From positions 434,001 through 498,000 of the forward strand of contig NZ_JAEUWU010000002.1 in assembly GCF_019754945.1 (NCBI RefSeq): a stretch of 64,000 bases of DNA, read 5' to 3'. Below are positions 25,329-36,000 of this stretch, piece after piece. The notes beneath the pieces are model-generated. The model was not told the origin of the DNA. It saw only the letters and a list, made by a program, of their open reading frames with translations, and did not search any database. The position numbers and the translations under genes are program-made. Every line of letters begins with the position of its first letter. Position 1 is the first letter of the stretch. Origin of the DNA: Corynebacterium pseudokroppenstedtii. Its GTDB lineage: Bacteria > Actinomycetota > Actinomycetes > Mycobacteriales > Mycobacteriaceae.

Positions 25329-25601
25329 CTATTTCCATCCCATAGTCATTAAGAGTCCGACGACGAAGAGCCCGAAACCGATGGCGTAGTTCCATGCATT
25401 GAGGTCCTGCATGAACGGGATTTGCGGCCCAGCGATGTAGTTGACCACCAGCCATAGAAGCCCAGCAATGATGAAGCCGAACATGATGATGCGGTACCAC
25501 AGCGGGGTGGACGCGTTGTTGAGCTTGACCGGGGTACGGGTGGACGTCGATGACGACGCGGGCCTCGACTCTGAGGACTCAGTTACCTTTGACTTCGGCA
25601 T
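25329..25601 (-). CDS. crgA: cell division protein CrgA
   Basis: A 90-residue protein with a polar Ser/Thr-rich N-terminus and two membrane helices ([19 protein letters not shown] and [19 protein letters not shown]), the CrgA pattern. CrgA interacts with FtsZ and penicillin-binding proteins at the septum in actinobacteria. The ATG at 25601 with AAAGG upstream gives the expected start MPKSKVTES; a longer frame from 25655 is less likely. It is part of the conserved near-origin neighbourhood. Confidence 0.9.
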   Translation of the reverse strand: MPKSKVTESSESRPASSSTSTRTPVKLNNASTPLWYRIIMFGFIIAGLLWLVVNYIAGPQIPFMQDLNAWNYAIGFGLFVVGLLMTMGWK

Positions 25602-25851
25602 ATCAACCTTTCTGACTCCGCGTGGCAGCGCACGAACGATGGTGTTGTCTGCCATGCAAGGTTAGGGGCAGCGCATACATCGGCGGTATGTGGCCCTGTT
25701 ACACGATGTCATGGACTTCGACATAACAGCTTTAGCGTCACCATAATACGGTAATGCTGGTGAAACCACTGACACGGTGCCGGTAGAGCGGCGATATGAC
25801 GACGCTTGAGAAGCCCCGCGATGCCATAACCGTCGTCAATCGTCGTCGCGT

Positions 25852-27498
25852 CTACCGAGAATGATCATCAATCGGCAGATGAATTTTCCTCACCGGGCCC
25901 CACACGGCGGCGGGTTCGTGGCCACGTATCCAGTTGCGAACGTCGTCGGAAGACAGTGCTAGCAGGGCAATAATGGTCGCTGTTGTGAGCAGCAAGTTGT
26001 TGTGGCCAGCTGCGATCATGCGCATCCCATTGCGATCAAGGATTGAGATCACGATGGCAATGGTGAGGAATAGCATCAGAGCGTCGCGCGCGTGAGTAAA
26101 TCCGCCGAGCGTGAGCAGAACCAGAATCAGGGTGCCCAGTGTTAATAAGCCGACGTACCACTGCGTCGCGACGTAGGCGGTGTGGTGGCTGAAACCCATG
26201 TTCTGTAAGGCGCCGGGGATAAAACGGTGCTGATCCGCTTTGTACAGCAGGACGACACTTTGCCATGCAACGACGAGGAATAGCATCCCCATGGACAGCA
26301 TCAGGTTCGGTGGCCGCGGTGTGCGTCGCACGTTCTTGGGACGCCGAGCAGCACGTTCTTCGTCGGAAATATCGTCGTCGTAGTGCGTGGATGCCCGGCC
26401 TGTGTAGCGAGTTCCGTTAATGGTCGAGTCCATATTGTCCGAACTGTGTGCTGTGACCGGCTCAGCATCGCTGCTTTCCTCGACGGTGTTTTCCGCTTCG
26501 GCGTTTTCCTCGGCGTCGTTCTCGGTAATTTCCGACGGGTTGTCGCTCTTAGCGGTGGCCTCCTCGATCTCGTCGGGCAGCTCCTCGGGCGCTTTCTCCT
26601 CCGCACGAGCACTGTCGTCACCGGATGAACCCGGGCGCAACCCGACCCGACTGACGTCGACAATGGGAAGATCACCGTCAGTGTGTATTTTGTCGCCACC
26701 GCCGTTGACATGGTGATAGCCCGTCGAGAAATCCTCAATCATGGATACCGAACTCTCGGGGACATAAGAACGAACGGTCGAGACGACGTGGTCGCGTTCC
26801 CTATCGATATCGGCAGCAATGCGATGGGTTACTTGTAAGGTGAAAAAACTAACGCCGACGGCCGTGTCATAACTAGCGGAACCGACCCAGTCCACGCGGT
26901 GGCCACCGGGGAGCGGCCAGTCTTTGGGGCATCGCCAGAGCCGAATGTGGTGTCGTCGGGAAGGAGAACCATCCACTTCCTGCTGGTAGGCGAGGTCTTG
27001 CTCACGATCGAAGAGGATCAGCGGACTCACCGGCGCCGCTGGATAGGACGCGCGAGTAATGGAGCTCCAGACAATTTTTGCCGACGACCGAAACGTCACC
27101 GGATCTGCCAACGTCCAACCCGCTTCGGTCATCGAGCGGTGGAGCTGCTCGGCAGTGCCGTCGAACGCGATATTGACCGGATCGCCCAGTAATCCATCCG
27201 AAGTCCGAGTGCGCCCGATGAAGTAATTGGGGACGTAAATTCGCGTCAAAATTCGATGAAGCCGGGGGAGAGTGAGATAAGCAATCACACCCCACGCAGG
27301 AATGATCAACAACAAACGAAAATCTAAAACAAAACTAAGTTTGAAGTATTCCCCCGCTAACCAAATGGCAGCTAAACCCGCCAGCAGGAAGAATGTGTTA
27401 TCGATCCGCTTTTCCCGCGGTGTGCGGGAAGACAACTTGCGCAACGACGTCAAATCACTGGCATGCGACCACATCGACGACAAAGATGGCATAGCCAT
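25852..27498 (-). CDS. LssY_C-domain membrane protein
   Basis: A 548-residue membrane protein. Two helices occupy about residues 33-75, then comes a soluble domain of about 190 residues with the LssY C-terminal domain look (DPVNIAFDGTAEQL, then AGWTLADPVTFRSS, ASYPAAPVSPLILFDREQD, HHIRLWR). A highly acidic, low-complexity linker spans about 275-375, and four to five C-terminal helices follow. The function of LssY_C domains is not established; they occur beside PAP2 and DedA-type membrane proteins. The linker length is unusual. It is encoded upstream of crgA on the same strand with a 250-base gap. Confidence 0.7.
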   Translation of the reverse strand: MAMPSLSSMWSHASDLTSLRKLSSRTPREKRIDNTFFLLAGLAAIWLAGEYFKLSFVLDFRLLLIIPAWGVIAYLTLPRLHRILTRIYVPNYFIGRTRTSDGLLGDPVNIAFDGTAEQLHRSMTEAGWTLADPVTFRSSAKIVWSSITRASYPAAPVSPLILFDREQDLAYQQEVDGSPSRRHHIRLWRCPKDWPLPGGHRVDWVGSASYDTAVGVSFFTLQVTHRIAADIDRERDHVVSTVRSYVPESSVSMIEDFSTGYHHVNGGGDKIHTDGDLPIVDVSRVGLRPGSSGDDSARAEEKAPEELPDEIEEATAKSDNPSEITENDAEENAEAENTVEESSDAEPVTAHSSDNMDSTINGTRYTGRASTHYDDDISDEERAARRPKNVRRTPRPPNLMLSMGMLFLVVAWQSVVLLYKADQHRFIPGALQNMGFSHHTAYVATQWYVGLLTLGTLILVLLTLGGFTHARDALMLFLTIAIVISILDRNGMRMIAAGHNNLLLTTATIIALLALSSDDVRNWIRGHEPAAVWGPVRKIHLPIDDHSR

Positions 27499-27817
27499 AC
27501 CCTAGTAAAACCACGTGCGCTCCGTAATAATCAACCGCATGGGAATCGCAAATTCCCCGCGGAGGAATCAGACACGCAGAAAACAGCGGGTGTATATGCC
27601 GGAATGTGATCAATTGCTCCCGAACGTGATTGAAGATAAGCACAATGCCTGTTTCCGGTGCGTATCGCCCCCGGAACGGGGTACCGTTGTCGCATAAAAA
27701 CAGCAACGCACCGTCGCAAACCTGAATAATTATGACGAGAAAGGACGCGACGCTCCCCTCCAAGTTGGGTTAATCACTGTTCAAGTCCAAGAGTGCGGTA
27801 AGTCACGACGGTGAGCT
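27499..27817. other. divergent intergenic region before the transcarboxylase operon
   Basis: About 319 bases between the minus-strand LssY_C gene and the plus-strand 5S gene. It must hold both promoters. A short CCCCGGAACGGGG hairpin near 27670 is the only structure seen. No gene with a ribosome site. Confidence 0.4.
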
Positions 27818-29353
27818 GTGGTGCAACAGCCAACAAATCGGCTTAACGTAGTGGCCATGACCACGCGAAAAATTGGAGTGACCGAACTGGCTCTGCGTGA
27901 TGCTCACCAGAGCCTCATGGCAACACGCATGGCCCTCGAAGACATGGTCGATGCCTGTGAGGATATAGATAAAGCCGGGTACTGGAGCGTGGAATGCTGG
28001 GGCGGCGCAACCTTCGACGCCTGCATCCGCTTCCTGAACGAAGACCCGTGGGAGAGACTGCGCACCTTCCGCAAGCTCATGCCCAACTCACGCCTTCAGA
28101 TGCTGCTTCGTGGCCAGAACCTTCTGGGATACCGTCACTACGAGGACGGCGTCGTCGATAAGTTTGTTGAAAAATCCGCTGAAAACGGCATGGATGTCTT
28201 CAGGGTTTTCGACGCGCTCAACGACCCCCGCAACCTCGAGCACGCCATGCAAGCCGTGAAGAAAGTAGGCAAGCACGCGCAGGGCACCATCTGCTACACC
28301 GTGTCCCCGCTACACGACGTGCAGGGCTACATTGATCTAGCAGGGCGTTTGCTGGATATGGGCGCGGATTCGATCGCGCTCAAAGACATGGCCGCGCTGC
28401 TCAAACCGCAGCCCGCCTACGACATCATCCGTGGCATCAAGGACACCTACGGCGAAGATACACAGATCAACGTCCACTGCCACTCCACCACCGGCGTCAC
28501 GATGGTCACCCTCATGAAGGCCATTGAAGCCGGTGCGGATGTCGTCGACACCGCCATTTCCTCCATGTCACTCGGGCCAGGGCATAACCCCACCGAGTCT
28601 CTCGTCGAAATGCTCGAAGGAACCGACTACGAGACCGGGCTTGACATGGATCGGCTCATTAACATCCGCGACCACTTCAAGACAGTGCGCCCGAAGTACG
28701 CGGAGTTTGAGTCGAAAACACTGGTCAACACCAATATTTTCCAATCGCAGATTCCGGGCGGAATGCTCTCCAACATGGAATCGCAGCTCAAAGCCCAGGG
28801 CGCGGGCGACCGTATCGACGAGGTGATGAAAGAAGTCCCCGTCGTTCGGAAGGCAGCCGGATACCCGCCGTTGGTGACGCCATCGTCACAGATCGTCGGC
28901 ACTCAGGCCGTGTTCAACGTGCTGATGGGCCGCTACAAAGTGCTCACGGCTGAATTCGCCGACCTCCTCCTCGGATACTATGGCGAAGCCCCAGGTGAGA
29001 GGGATAAAGACCTCATCGAGCAAGCCAAGAAGCAGACCGGCAAAGAGCCCATCACCGAGCGCCCCGCTGACCTCCTTGAACCCGAATGGGACAACCTCGT
29101 TGAGGAAGCTGACAAACTCGACGGCACCGACGGGTCCGACGAAGACGTCCTCACCAATGCCCTGTTCCCGCAGGTCGCGCCGGGATTCTTCAAGACTCGC
29201 CCCGACGGCCCGAAGAACGTCGGCAAGACCAAGGAGCAGCTCGAGCGCGAAGAGGCGAAGGCCTCCGGCGACGCCACTGCCATCCGCGAACCGATTACGT
29301 ACAAAGTCACCACAGGCGGCCGCAGCCACACTGTCTCCGTGGAACCCGCATAA
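27818..29353 (+). CDS. methylmalonyl-CoA carboxytransferase 5S subunit
   Basis: A 511-residue subunit that transfers carboxyl from oxaloacetate to biotin on the 1.3S subunit, giving pyruvate. It is strikingly like the Propionibacterium 5S protein over its whole length (for example AGYWSVECWGGAT, LQMLLRGQNLLGYRHY and SQIPGGMLSNMESQL). The TIM-barrel metal site shows as LRDAHQSL near residue 27 and VHCHSTTG near 221; the Lys that is carbamylated lies in ALKDMAALL near 189. GTG 27818 gives an N-terminal length equal to the known protein; ATG 27857 is an alternative. First gene of a four-gene operon. Confidence 0.93.
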   Translation: MVQQPTNRLNVVAMTTRKIGVTELALRDAHQSLMATRMALEDMVDACEDIDKAGYWSVECWGGATFDACIRFLNEDPWERLRTFRKLMPNSRLQMLLRGQNLLGYRHYEDGVVDKFVEKSAENGMDVFRVFDALNDPRNLEHAMQAVKKVGKHAQGTICYTVSPLHDVQGYIDLAGRLLDMGADSIALKDMAALLKPQPAYDIIRGIKDTYGEDTQINVHCHSTTGVTMVTLMKAIEAGADVVDTAISSMSLGPGHNPTESLVEMLEGTDYETGLDMDRLINIRDHFKTVRPKYAEFESKTLVNTNIFQSQIPGGMLSNMESQLKAQGAGDRIDEVMKEVPVVRKAAGYPPLVTPSSQIVGTQAVFNVLMGRYKVLTAEFADLLLGYYGEAPGERDKDLIEQAKKQTGKEPITERPADLLEPEWDNLVEEADKLDGTDGSDEDVLTNALFPQVAPGFFKTRPDGPKNVGKTKEQLEREEAKASGDATAIREPITYKVTTGGRSHTVSVEPA

Positions 29354-29396
29354 ACCAGTTGATCACCGCGAAAGACAGCAGAAACGGAGCAAATAA

Positions 29397-30980
29397 ATGA
29401 GTGAGCAACCTCACGATCCCAGCATGCCTGAGCGCCTCGAACAGCTGGAAGAAGAAAAGAACCGCATCCGCCTCGGCGGCGGACAGGCACGCCTGGACAA
29501 GCAGCACGACCGCGGCAAGATGACCGCCCGGGAGCGCATCACCAAGCTTGTCGACGAAGACACGTTCCAGGAAACCGGAATGTTCGCCAAGCACCGGACC
29601 ACGCACTTCGGCATGGACAAGGCCGACGCCCCCGCCGACGGCGTCGTCACCGGATCCGGCGCAGTATACGGACGGCCAGTGCACATCGCGTCCCAGGACT
29701 TCAGCGTCATGGGTGGATCCGCTGGCGAAATGCAATCCAACAAAGTGGTCGCCATGATGAAAGCGTCCGCCACCACCGGCACCCCCTTCGTCTTTATCAA
29801 CGACTCCGGCGGAGCTCGAGTGCAGGAAGGCATCGACTCCCTCTCCGGATACGGCCGCGTGTTCTACAACAACGTGCTGCTCTCCGGGCTCGTACCGCAA
29901 GTCTCCATCATCGCCGGTCCCTGCGCTGGTGGTGCCGCTTACTCGCCGGCACTGACGGACTTCATTATCCAGACCCGCAAGGCCAACATGTTTATCACCG
30001 GCCCCAAGGTCATCGAGTCCGTGACCGGCGAAAAAGTCACCGCTGACGAACTTGGTGGTGCCGATGCCCACATGAGCACAGCGGGCAACATCCACTTCGT
30101 CGCCGACGATGACGAGCAAGCCATCCTGATCGCGCAGAAACTCCTGAGCTTCCTGCCGCAAAACAACACTGAAGAGCCGCCCATCGTTGATCCGGACGAG
30201 GTTGTCGAACCCGACGAATCCCTCCGCGATATCGTCCCCGTCGACGGCCGCAAGGGATACGACGTCCGCGATATCATCCGCAAGATCGTCGACTACGGCG
30301 ACTTCCTCGAGGTCCAGGCCGGATACGCCCAAAACCTTGTGGTCGGATTTGCCCGCGTCGTTGGCCGGACAGTCGGTATCGTCGCTAACCAGTCGCAAGT
30401 GATGTCCGGTGTCCTGGACATCAACTCGTCGGACAAAGGCGCAAGCTTCGTCCGCTTCTGCGACTCCTTCAACATTCCGCTGCTCACCCTCGTGGATGTC
30501 CCCGGCTTTATGCCAGGCGTTGCACAAGAACATGGCGGAATCATTCGCCACGGTGCGAAGATGCTGTTCGCCTACTCGGCGGCCACCGTGCCGAAGCTGA
30601 CTGTGGTACTCCGCAAATCCTATGGCGGATCGTACCTGGCTATGTGCTCTAAAGACCTGGGTGCAGATCGCGTTTGGGCATGGCCCACCGCTGAAATCGC
30701 GGTCATGGGCGCCGACGGCGCGGTGAACGTCGTCTTCCGTAAGGAAATTAAGAAAGCCCAAGAAGAGGGAGGCGATGAAGCCGCAGCAGCAAAGAAGAAC
30801 GAACTAGTTCAGCTGTACAAAGACACCTTCTCGACGCCATACATGGCGGCGTCCCGAGGCCTCGTCGATGACATCATCGACCCCGCGGACACACGTCGCG
30901 AAGTTGCCCTGGCCCTGGAGCTGCTGACCAACAAGCGTGAGAACCGGCCGTCCAAGAAGCACGGCCTGGCCCCCAACTGA
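29397..30980 (+). CDS. methylmalonyl-CoA carboxytransferase 12S subunit
   Basis: A 527-residue carboxyltransferase of the crotonase-fold AccD/PccB family that moves carboxyl between biotin and methylmalonyl-CoA or propionyl-CoA. It has the two CoA and biotin binding halves with FINDSGGARVQEG and IAGPCAGGAAYSPALTD, and later PGFMPGVAQEHGG and RKSYGGSYLAM. The context between 5S and 1.3S subunits makes it transcarboxylase 12S rather than a biotin-carboxylase-linked subunit. GGAG precedes the ATG; it begins 43 bases after 5S. Confidence 0.93.
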   Translation: MSEQPHDPSMPERLEQLEEEKNRIRLGGGQARLDKQHDRGKMTARERITKLVDEDTFQETGMFAKHRTTHFGMDKADAPADGVVTGSGAVYGRPVHIASQDFSVMGGSAGEMQSNKVVAMMKASATTGTPFVFINDSGGARVQEGIDSLSGYGRVFYNNVLLSGLVPQVSIIAGPCAGGAAYSPALTDFIIQTRKANMFITGPKVIESVTGEKVTADELGGADAHMSTAGNIHFVADDDEQAILIAQKLLSFLPQNNTEEPPIVDPDEVVEPDESLRDIVPVDGRKGYDVRDIIRKIVDYGDFLEVQAGYAQNLVVGFARVVGRTVGIVANQSQVMSGVLDINSSDKGASFVRFCDSFNIPLLTLVDVPGFMPGVAQEHGGIIRHGAKMLFAYSAATVPKLTVVLRKSYGGSYLAMCSKDLGADRVWAWPTAEIAVMGADGAVNVVFRKEIKKAQEEGGDEAAAAKKNELVQLYKDTFSTPYMAASRGLVDDIIDPADTRREVALALELLTNKRENRPSKKHGLAPN

Positions 30981-30990
30981 TCGGAGAAGC

Positions 30991-31278
30991 ATGAATACAG
31001 ACAATGCATCCTCTGCTGAACTCAGTCAGTTGTTGGCTCGCCTGTCCAACCAGGTGGAGAAGCTCTCCCGCAACGTCACCAAGCTGGAAAACGAAGTTGC
31101 GGCACTGAAGCAACGCTCTGACGAGGAAATTCCTGAAGATGTCTTGATTGCGATCAGTGCGGCCGTATCCGCCTACATGGGTAACCGCGGAACCGTGCGC
31201 GCAGTTCACTTCTTGCGCCATCGCAGCTGGTCACAGCAAGGTCGGCAGGCAGTTCAGCACAAGGCGAAATGGCAATAA
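30991..31278 (+). CDS. small transcarboxylase/decarboxylase-associated subunit
   Basis: A 95-residue protein with an N-terminal coiled coil (LSNQVEKLSRNVTKLENEVAALK) and a C-terminal block PEDVLIAISAAVSAYMG then WSQQGRQAVQ. Such short proteins stand between the large subunit and the biotin carrier in methylmalonyl-CoA carboxytransferase or decarboxylase operons and resemble small assembly subunits there. ATG 30991 has GGAGAAGC directly upstream, 10 bases after the 12S stop. A role in complex assembly is inferred from place and coiled coil. Confidence 0.75.
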   Translation: MNTDNASSAELSQLLARLSNQVEKLSRNVTKLENEVAALKQRSDEEIPEDVLIAISAAVSAYMGNRGTVRAVHFLRHRSWSQQGRQAVQHKAKWQ

Positions 31279-31304
31279 GCCACGAATAGAAGGAACCCGA
31301 AAGA

Positions 31305-31676
31305 ATGAAACTGACAGTTACCGTCAACGGCGTCCCCTATTCCGTGGACGTAGAAGTTGAACACGAAGAACGCCCCACACTCGGCACCATCATCACTGGT
31401 GGCAACAGCAACGGGCCAACCCCCACCGCGCCGACCACGTCGTCTGTCCAGGGTGTCAGCGCCAATTCGGTTACGGCACCTCTGGCTGGTTCCGTCAGCA
31501 AAGTGCTTGTTGAGGAAGGCCAAGCCATTACGGCCGGCGAAGTGATCGTCGTTCTTGAAGCCATGAAGATGGAAACCGAAATTACAGCCCCCAACGACGG
31601 CACCGTCACCGCACTTCACGTGCAACCCGGCGACGCCGTTCAGGGTGGACAGTCTCTGCTGGAGATCGGGGACTAA
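31305..31676 (+). CDS. methylmalonyl-CoA carboxytransferase 1.3S biotin carrier subunit
   Basis: A 123-residue biotin carrier. The start [18 protein letters not shown] and a Pro/Thr/Gly linker match the Propionibacterium 1.3S subunit, including the segment that ties 5S and 12S together. The biotinyl domain starts near residue 50 ([17 protein letters not shown]), and biotin attaches to the Lys of [10 protein letters not shown] near 89. A biotin protein ligase elsewhere is required. Last gene of the operon. Confidence 0.93.
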   Translation: MKLTVTVNGVPYSVDVEVEHEERPTLGTIITGGNSNGPTPTAPTTSSVQGVSANSVTAPLAGSVSKVLVEEGQAITAGEVIVVLEAMKMETEITAPNDGTVTALHVQPGDAVQGGQSLLEIGD

Positions 31677-32001
31677 AACCTGCCTCTCGGCAGACACGGT
31701 TGTCCCGGTCGCCTCCGGTTGCCGGAACGTTGCGCCACCTGCTTAGGTACCGAAATGGTCACAAGTTCGTAGGAAATGTCTGGCAACCACCAGTGGTGCG
31801 AAATCCGTAGTAAAGTGTCATGGTGTTAGGCGATGTGCACACGAGCGTGTCATCACTGTCGCCCGCCTGCGGGAGTTATCCACGCAGATAACTGGCGACG
31901 GTGGCCACGTTGCGATATCACAACCCGAGTCTTATGAGCGCGGGTTACCCGACATGGATGCCGCTCGTTGCGTCGCAAAGCTAGAACAGAAGGAGAAGCC
32001 T
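31677..32001. other. intergenic region before csbD
   Basis: About 325 bases after the transcarboxylase operon. No credible gene or strong hairpin was seen. It should hold the csbD promoter, likely stress-controlled by analogy, but I could not assign a sigma factor site. Confidence 0.4.
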
Positions 32002-32193
32002 ATGGGTATTTCTGACGACATTAAGAACAAGGCAGACGAATTTGGCGGAAAGGCCAAAGAAGCTGCCGGTGACGTTACTGACAACAAAGACCTCAAGGCT
32101 GAAGGCAAAGGCGATCAGGCCGAGTCCAAGATCAAGCAGGGCATCGAGGACCTGAAAGACAAGGCCTCCGAGTTCCTCAACAAAGACAAGTAA
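32002..32193 (+). CDS. CsbD-like stress protein
   Basis: A 63-residue, highly charged, LEA-like helix protein. The family pattern is visible: DDIKNKADEFGGKAKEAAGD, then LKAEGKGDQAESKIKQG and a DLKDKASEF end. CsbD proteins accumulate in general stress; their biochemical role is unknown. ATG 32002 has AGAAGGAG upstream. A strong terminator follows 41 bases after the stop, so it is a monocistronic unit. Confidence 0.88.
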   Translation: MGISDDIKNKADEFGGKAKEAAGDVTDNKDLKAEGKGDQAESKIKQGIEDLKDKASEFLNKDK

Positions 32194-32233
32194 GTCGGGG
32201 ACTTACCCTTTGAGGTCCTAACCGATTTCAGAG

Positions 32234-32273
32234 CCGGGTTATGAGCGCAGATGCGCTGGTAACCCGGTTTTTT
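32234..32273 (+). terminator. intrinsic terminator after csbD
   Basis: CCGGGTTA and TAACCCGG enclose an inner GCGC-AGAT-GCGC stem and are followed by six T. This is the clearest intrinsic terminator in the window. Confidence 0.9.
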
Positions 32274-32295
32274 AATACCCGCTATCGTTGTCCCT

Positions 32296-32949
32296 ATGAG
32301 CCACCGGAGCACATCCATGCCCGCCGAATACAGCGACGACCCCGCTGAACGTCGCGACGCACCCGACGATCGGGCCTATCGGACACAACGTTTCCCCACG
32401 CCATTCGGCAATATCGACGTCACGATCAACGACCACGCCATCGTGGCATCGCACTACATCATGGATCCGGGCACCACAGATCCCGATGCCACTGGTCCCG
32501 ACATCACTGATTCCGCTGCCACGTCGGACATGAGCGAAGCCCAACGCCACCTCTTCACACAGATCGGCGAGCAGCTCGACGCGTACTTCAGCGGAACAAG
32601 GCAGGCGTTCACCCTCCCGCTCGACGTCGAGGACGATCCCACCGAGTTCATGAAATCCGTGCGCGAAGAGATGGCCCAGATTTCGCCCGGTGACGTGCTC
32701 ACATACGGTGAGTTGGCAGAAGCCGCTGGCCGGCCGCGAGCAGCGCGCGCAGTCGGATCACTATGCAGAACAAACCCCATTCAGCTCTTCATTCCCTGCC
32801 ACCGGGTCGTGGCAGCTGGGGGTTCTCTCGGCGGGTACATGGGAGGGGCTCGCGGGCTCGTCCTCAAACAACAGCTACTCGAAAGGGAAGGCGTCCCCTT
32901 TACTGCCAATGGGAAGGTCGACTTCCAGGAACTCGGGCGTCGGCAATAA
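32296..32949 (+). CDS. ogt: methylated-DNA-[protein]-cysteine S-methyltransferase
   Basis: A 217-residue suicide repair enzyme that takes alkyl groups from O6-alkylguanine onto its own cysteine. The active site PCHRVV is intact near residue 169, preceded by the helix-turn-helix region (SPGDVLTYGELAEAAGRPRA) with the Arg finger. An N-terminal ribonuclease-H-like domain contains an extra Asp/Thr/Pro-rich insert. Start ATG 32296 follows the csbD terminator by about 20 bases; promoter elements must overlap it. Confidence 0.9.
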   Translation: MSHRSTSMPAEYSDDPAERRDAPDDRAYRTQRFPTPFGNIDVTINDHAIVASHYIMDPGTTDPDATGPDITDSAATSDMSEAQRHLFTQIGEQLDAYFSGTRQAFTLPLDVEDDPTEFMKSVREEMAQISPGDVLTYGELAEAAGRPRAARAVGSLCRTNPIQLFIPCHRVVAAGGSLGGYMGGARGLVLKQQLLEREGVPFTANGKVDFQELGRRQ

Positions 32950-33033
32950 ACGCAGTTTCACTGACCAATCATAGGTACGCGCCAACGACTGGTAGTCTCA
33001 CAAGGAAATCACAGGATATTAGGGGACAATTCT

Positions 33034-36000
33034 ATGGCTACAGGTTCAGGGCGGGTGCAAGATAAGACTGTGTTCGCCACGTTTATCAAAAGATTCCCGC
33101 CGTTTTTTGGCACCTTGCTCGCTGTGTATTCCTTCATCGCGCTTCTGTTCAGCGCGGTCAGGCCGGTCCGGCATCAGCTGCAGAGCATCCGGGAATTCTT
33201 CGACTACGTGATCCTCCCCATGCCAGAGGTCTCAATATCATGGGCCCTCGCCCTGGGCCTGCTGGCAGGAGCGATTCTCGCCCGCAAACGCCTGGCCTGG
33301 TGGGTCAGCGTTATTCTCCTTGTGATCCTGAACATCGAGAACATCCTGCTCTTCGTGCTGGGGGTCAACGGTTACGACACCGGCAGCACGGTCACGACGG
33401 TTGAGCTCAACGTGGGATTCATCGTCCAGGCAGTCATGCTGATCGGCCTTCTGTCTACCCGCTCCGCCTTCCCGGCGCGGACACGGCACGCGGCCATCAG
33501 AAAAGCCCTCGCGGTCTATGTCATCGGGGAAGGTCTGGTCACCGCTAGTGGTTGGTTACTCGTCGAGCTTTTCCCGCACACCCTGTCCCGCGGTAATCGG
33601 TTGCAATGGGTTCTCAACAAGTCCTTTGCCTTCTCTTTGGTCGATCAAAAGTTCTTCGGCGGCCACCCGGAATGGATCGTGTCATTTGTCATCACCCTGG
33701 CCAGCGCGATTGTGTTCCTCCTGTCGGTGTGGACCCTTTTCCGCAGCCAGCGCGACAATAACGCACTTACTCCCGACGACGAGACGGCCATTCGCGCCAT
33801 GATCGCCCGGTGGGGAGAGGACGATTCCCTGGCATACTTCGCGACGCGCCGCGACAAATCGGTCATTTATTCTCCCGACGGGCGGGCAGCGGTCACGTAT
33901 CGCGTCGAACTGGGTGTTTGTATCGCGTCGGGAGATCCCATCGGCAATCCCGCTGCCTGGGATCAAGCCGTGGACGCGTGGCTTCACCAGGCCGTGATGT
34001 ACGGGTGGACCCCGGCGGTGATGGGGGCATCCGATCGGGGCGCGCACTGTTATTCATCCCACGGACTACAAACCCTCCGGTTGGGTGACGAAGCCATCAT
34101 CTACACCGATAGCTTTTCCCTGAGCCAGCCCGAATTTAAGGCAGTGCGTCAGGCCGTCGCCCGGGCTCGGCGAGCAGGCGTGACCGTGCGGATCCGTCGC
34201 CACGGTGAACTCACCGATGAAGAGATGGCCAGCGTCCAGCGCGACGCCGACGCATGGCGTGACACCAACAACGAGCGCGGCTTCTCGATGGCACTCTCGC
34301 GCCTGGGAGACCCGGCCGATGCAAACAACCTCCTGGTCGAAGCCATCCAAGACGCCCACCATTCACCCACCGGCGTGGCCCGACGCGTCGGCGAACTCTC
34401 CTTCTCCCCGTGGGGGCGCACCGGAGTGTCGCTGGACCTCATGCGTCGATCACCCGACTCACCCAATGGCACCGTGGAAATCATGGTGTCGGAGCTCTGC
34501 AACGCCGGGTTGGACGTCGGAGTCACACGAATCTCGCTGAACTTCGCCATGTTCCGACAGGTTTTTGCGACGGCCCACGAACTCGGCACCGGCCCCGTCA
34601 TGCGCCTGTGGAGGAGCCTCCTGGTCTTCCTGTCGCGATGGTGGCAGATGGAAGCGCTCTACCGATCCAATGAAAAATACAACCCCACCTGGGCACCCCG
34701 GTACATCTGCTTCAAAGACAACCGCGCCATCGCCCGCGTCGGACTGGTGTCCGGCATCGTTGAAGGGTTCGTGCCCGCGCCCCTGTCGCGACGCAAACCT
34801 CCAGTGACCCCCGTCGGATCCGTGAAACGAGAAGGCGCGGCCGAAGCACTCGAGCTCGCACCCCGCCTCATGGAGGAGGCTCGCGCCGGGCGCGCAGTGC
34901 ACCACCGTCGCTCGGAACAAGTGAAAGTGCGCCTGGAAAAAGCCCAGCGTTTGCGCGATGAAGGGGTGAGTCCATGGCCCACTGCCATCCGCCCGACGCA
35001 TACCTGCGCGCAGATTGCCGACATGGACGATGGTGTTGCCGCCTCAATTTCCGGCCGTATCATTGCCCGGCGCGACTTCGGTGGCGTCATGTTCCTCCAG
35101 CTCCATGACTGGTCGGGCGACACACAGGTGATCGTCGAACAAGCTCGGTGCAGCGATTATGAGGCCTGGCGCAAGGATCTTGACCTTGCCGACATTATCC
35201 GCGTTGAGGGCGAAAACGGTGTCTCGCGGAAGGGCGAGCCGTCGCTTCTGGCCGACAGCATCCGATTTGAAGCGAAATCCCTGCACCCGCTGCCCAACAA
35301 AACCGACGGGCTCACCGACCCTGAAGCGCGGGTGCGGTCCCGGCATATCGACCTGACCGTGAATGCTGAGTCGCGCCGGGCGTTGACGGCGAGGTCCGCG
35401 GTGCTGCACTCGATGCGGTGCGACCTGCATAGTTCGGGGTATTTGGAGGCAGAAACTCCCATTTTGCAACCTATTCATGGTGGCGCGAATGCACGGCCAT
35501 TTATTACGCACATCAACGCGTACAACATGAATTTGTATCTGCGTATCGCCCCCGAGCTGTTCTTGAAGCGGCTCATGTGTGGCGGAGTGGATCGTGTCTT
35601 TGAGCTGGGCCGCGAGTTCCGCAACGAAGGCGTCGATGCCACGCACAACCCGGAGTTCACATCATTGGAAGCGTACGACGCTCACGGTGACTACGAAACG
35701 ATGATGACCCTGACCCATGAGCTCATTGTGAACGCGGCCACCGCGGTGCATGGGAAGCCCGTCGTGACGGCACCCGACGGCAGCATGGTCGACATTTCTG
35801 GCGAGTGGCCCGTGAAATCCGTGCTTGACGCTATTACCGAAGGCGCGCGAGCGGACGGAATTTGGGATGGCCCGGTTATTTCGGTGGATACGCCACGCGA
35901 AGAATTAGATGCCCTGATGGAACGGGCAGGCATGCCACTGCGCCCAGATGCTGACGATGGCACCATTATCGAAGAGCTCTACGACGAATTCGTGGAGTCA

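Noticed and set aside
29307..30761. 484-residue minus-strand open frame
   Set aside because: It is antisense to the 12S subunit gene; Val/Asp/Gly/His-rich composition is typical of shadows of GC-rich genes, and no domain is seen.
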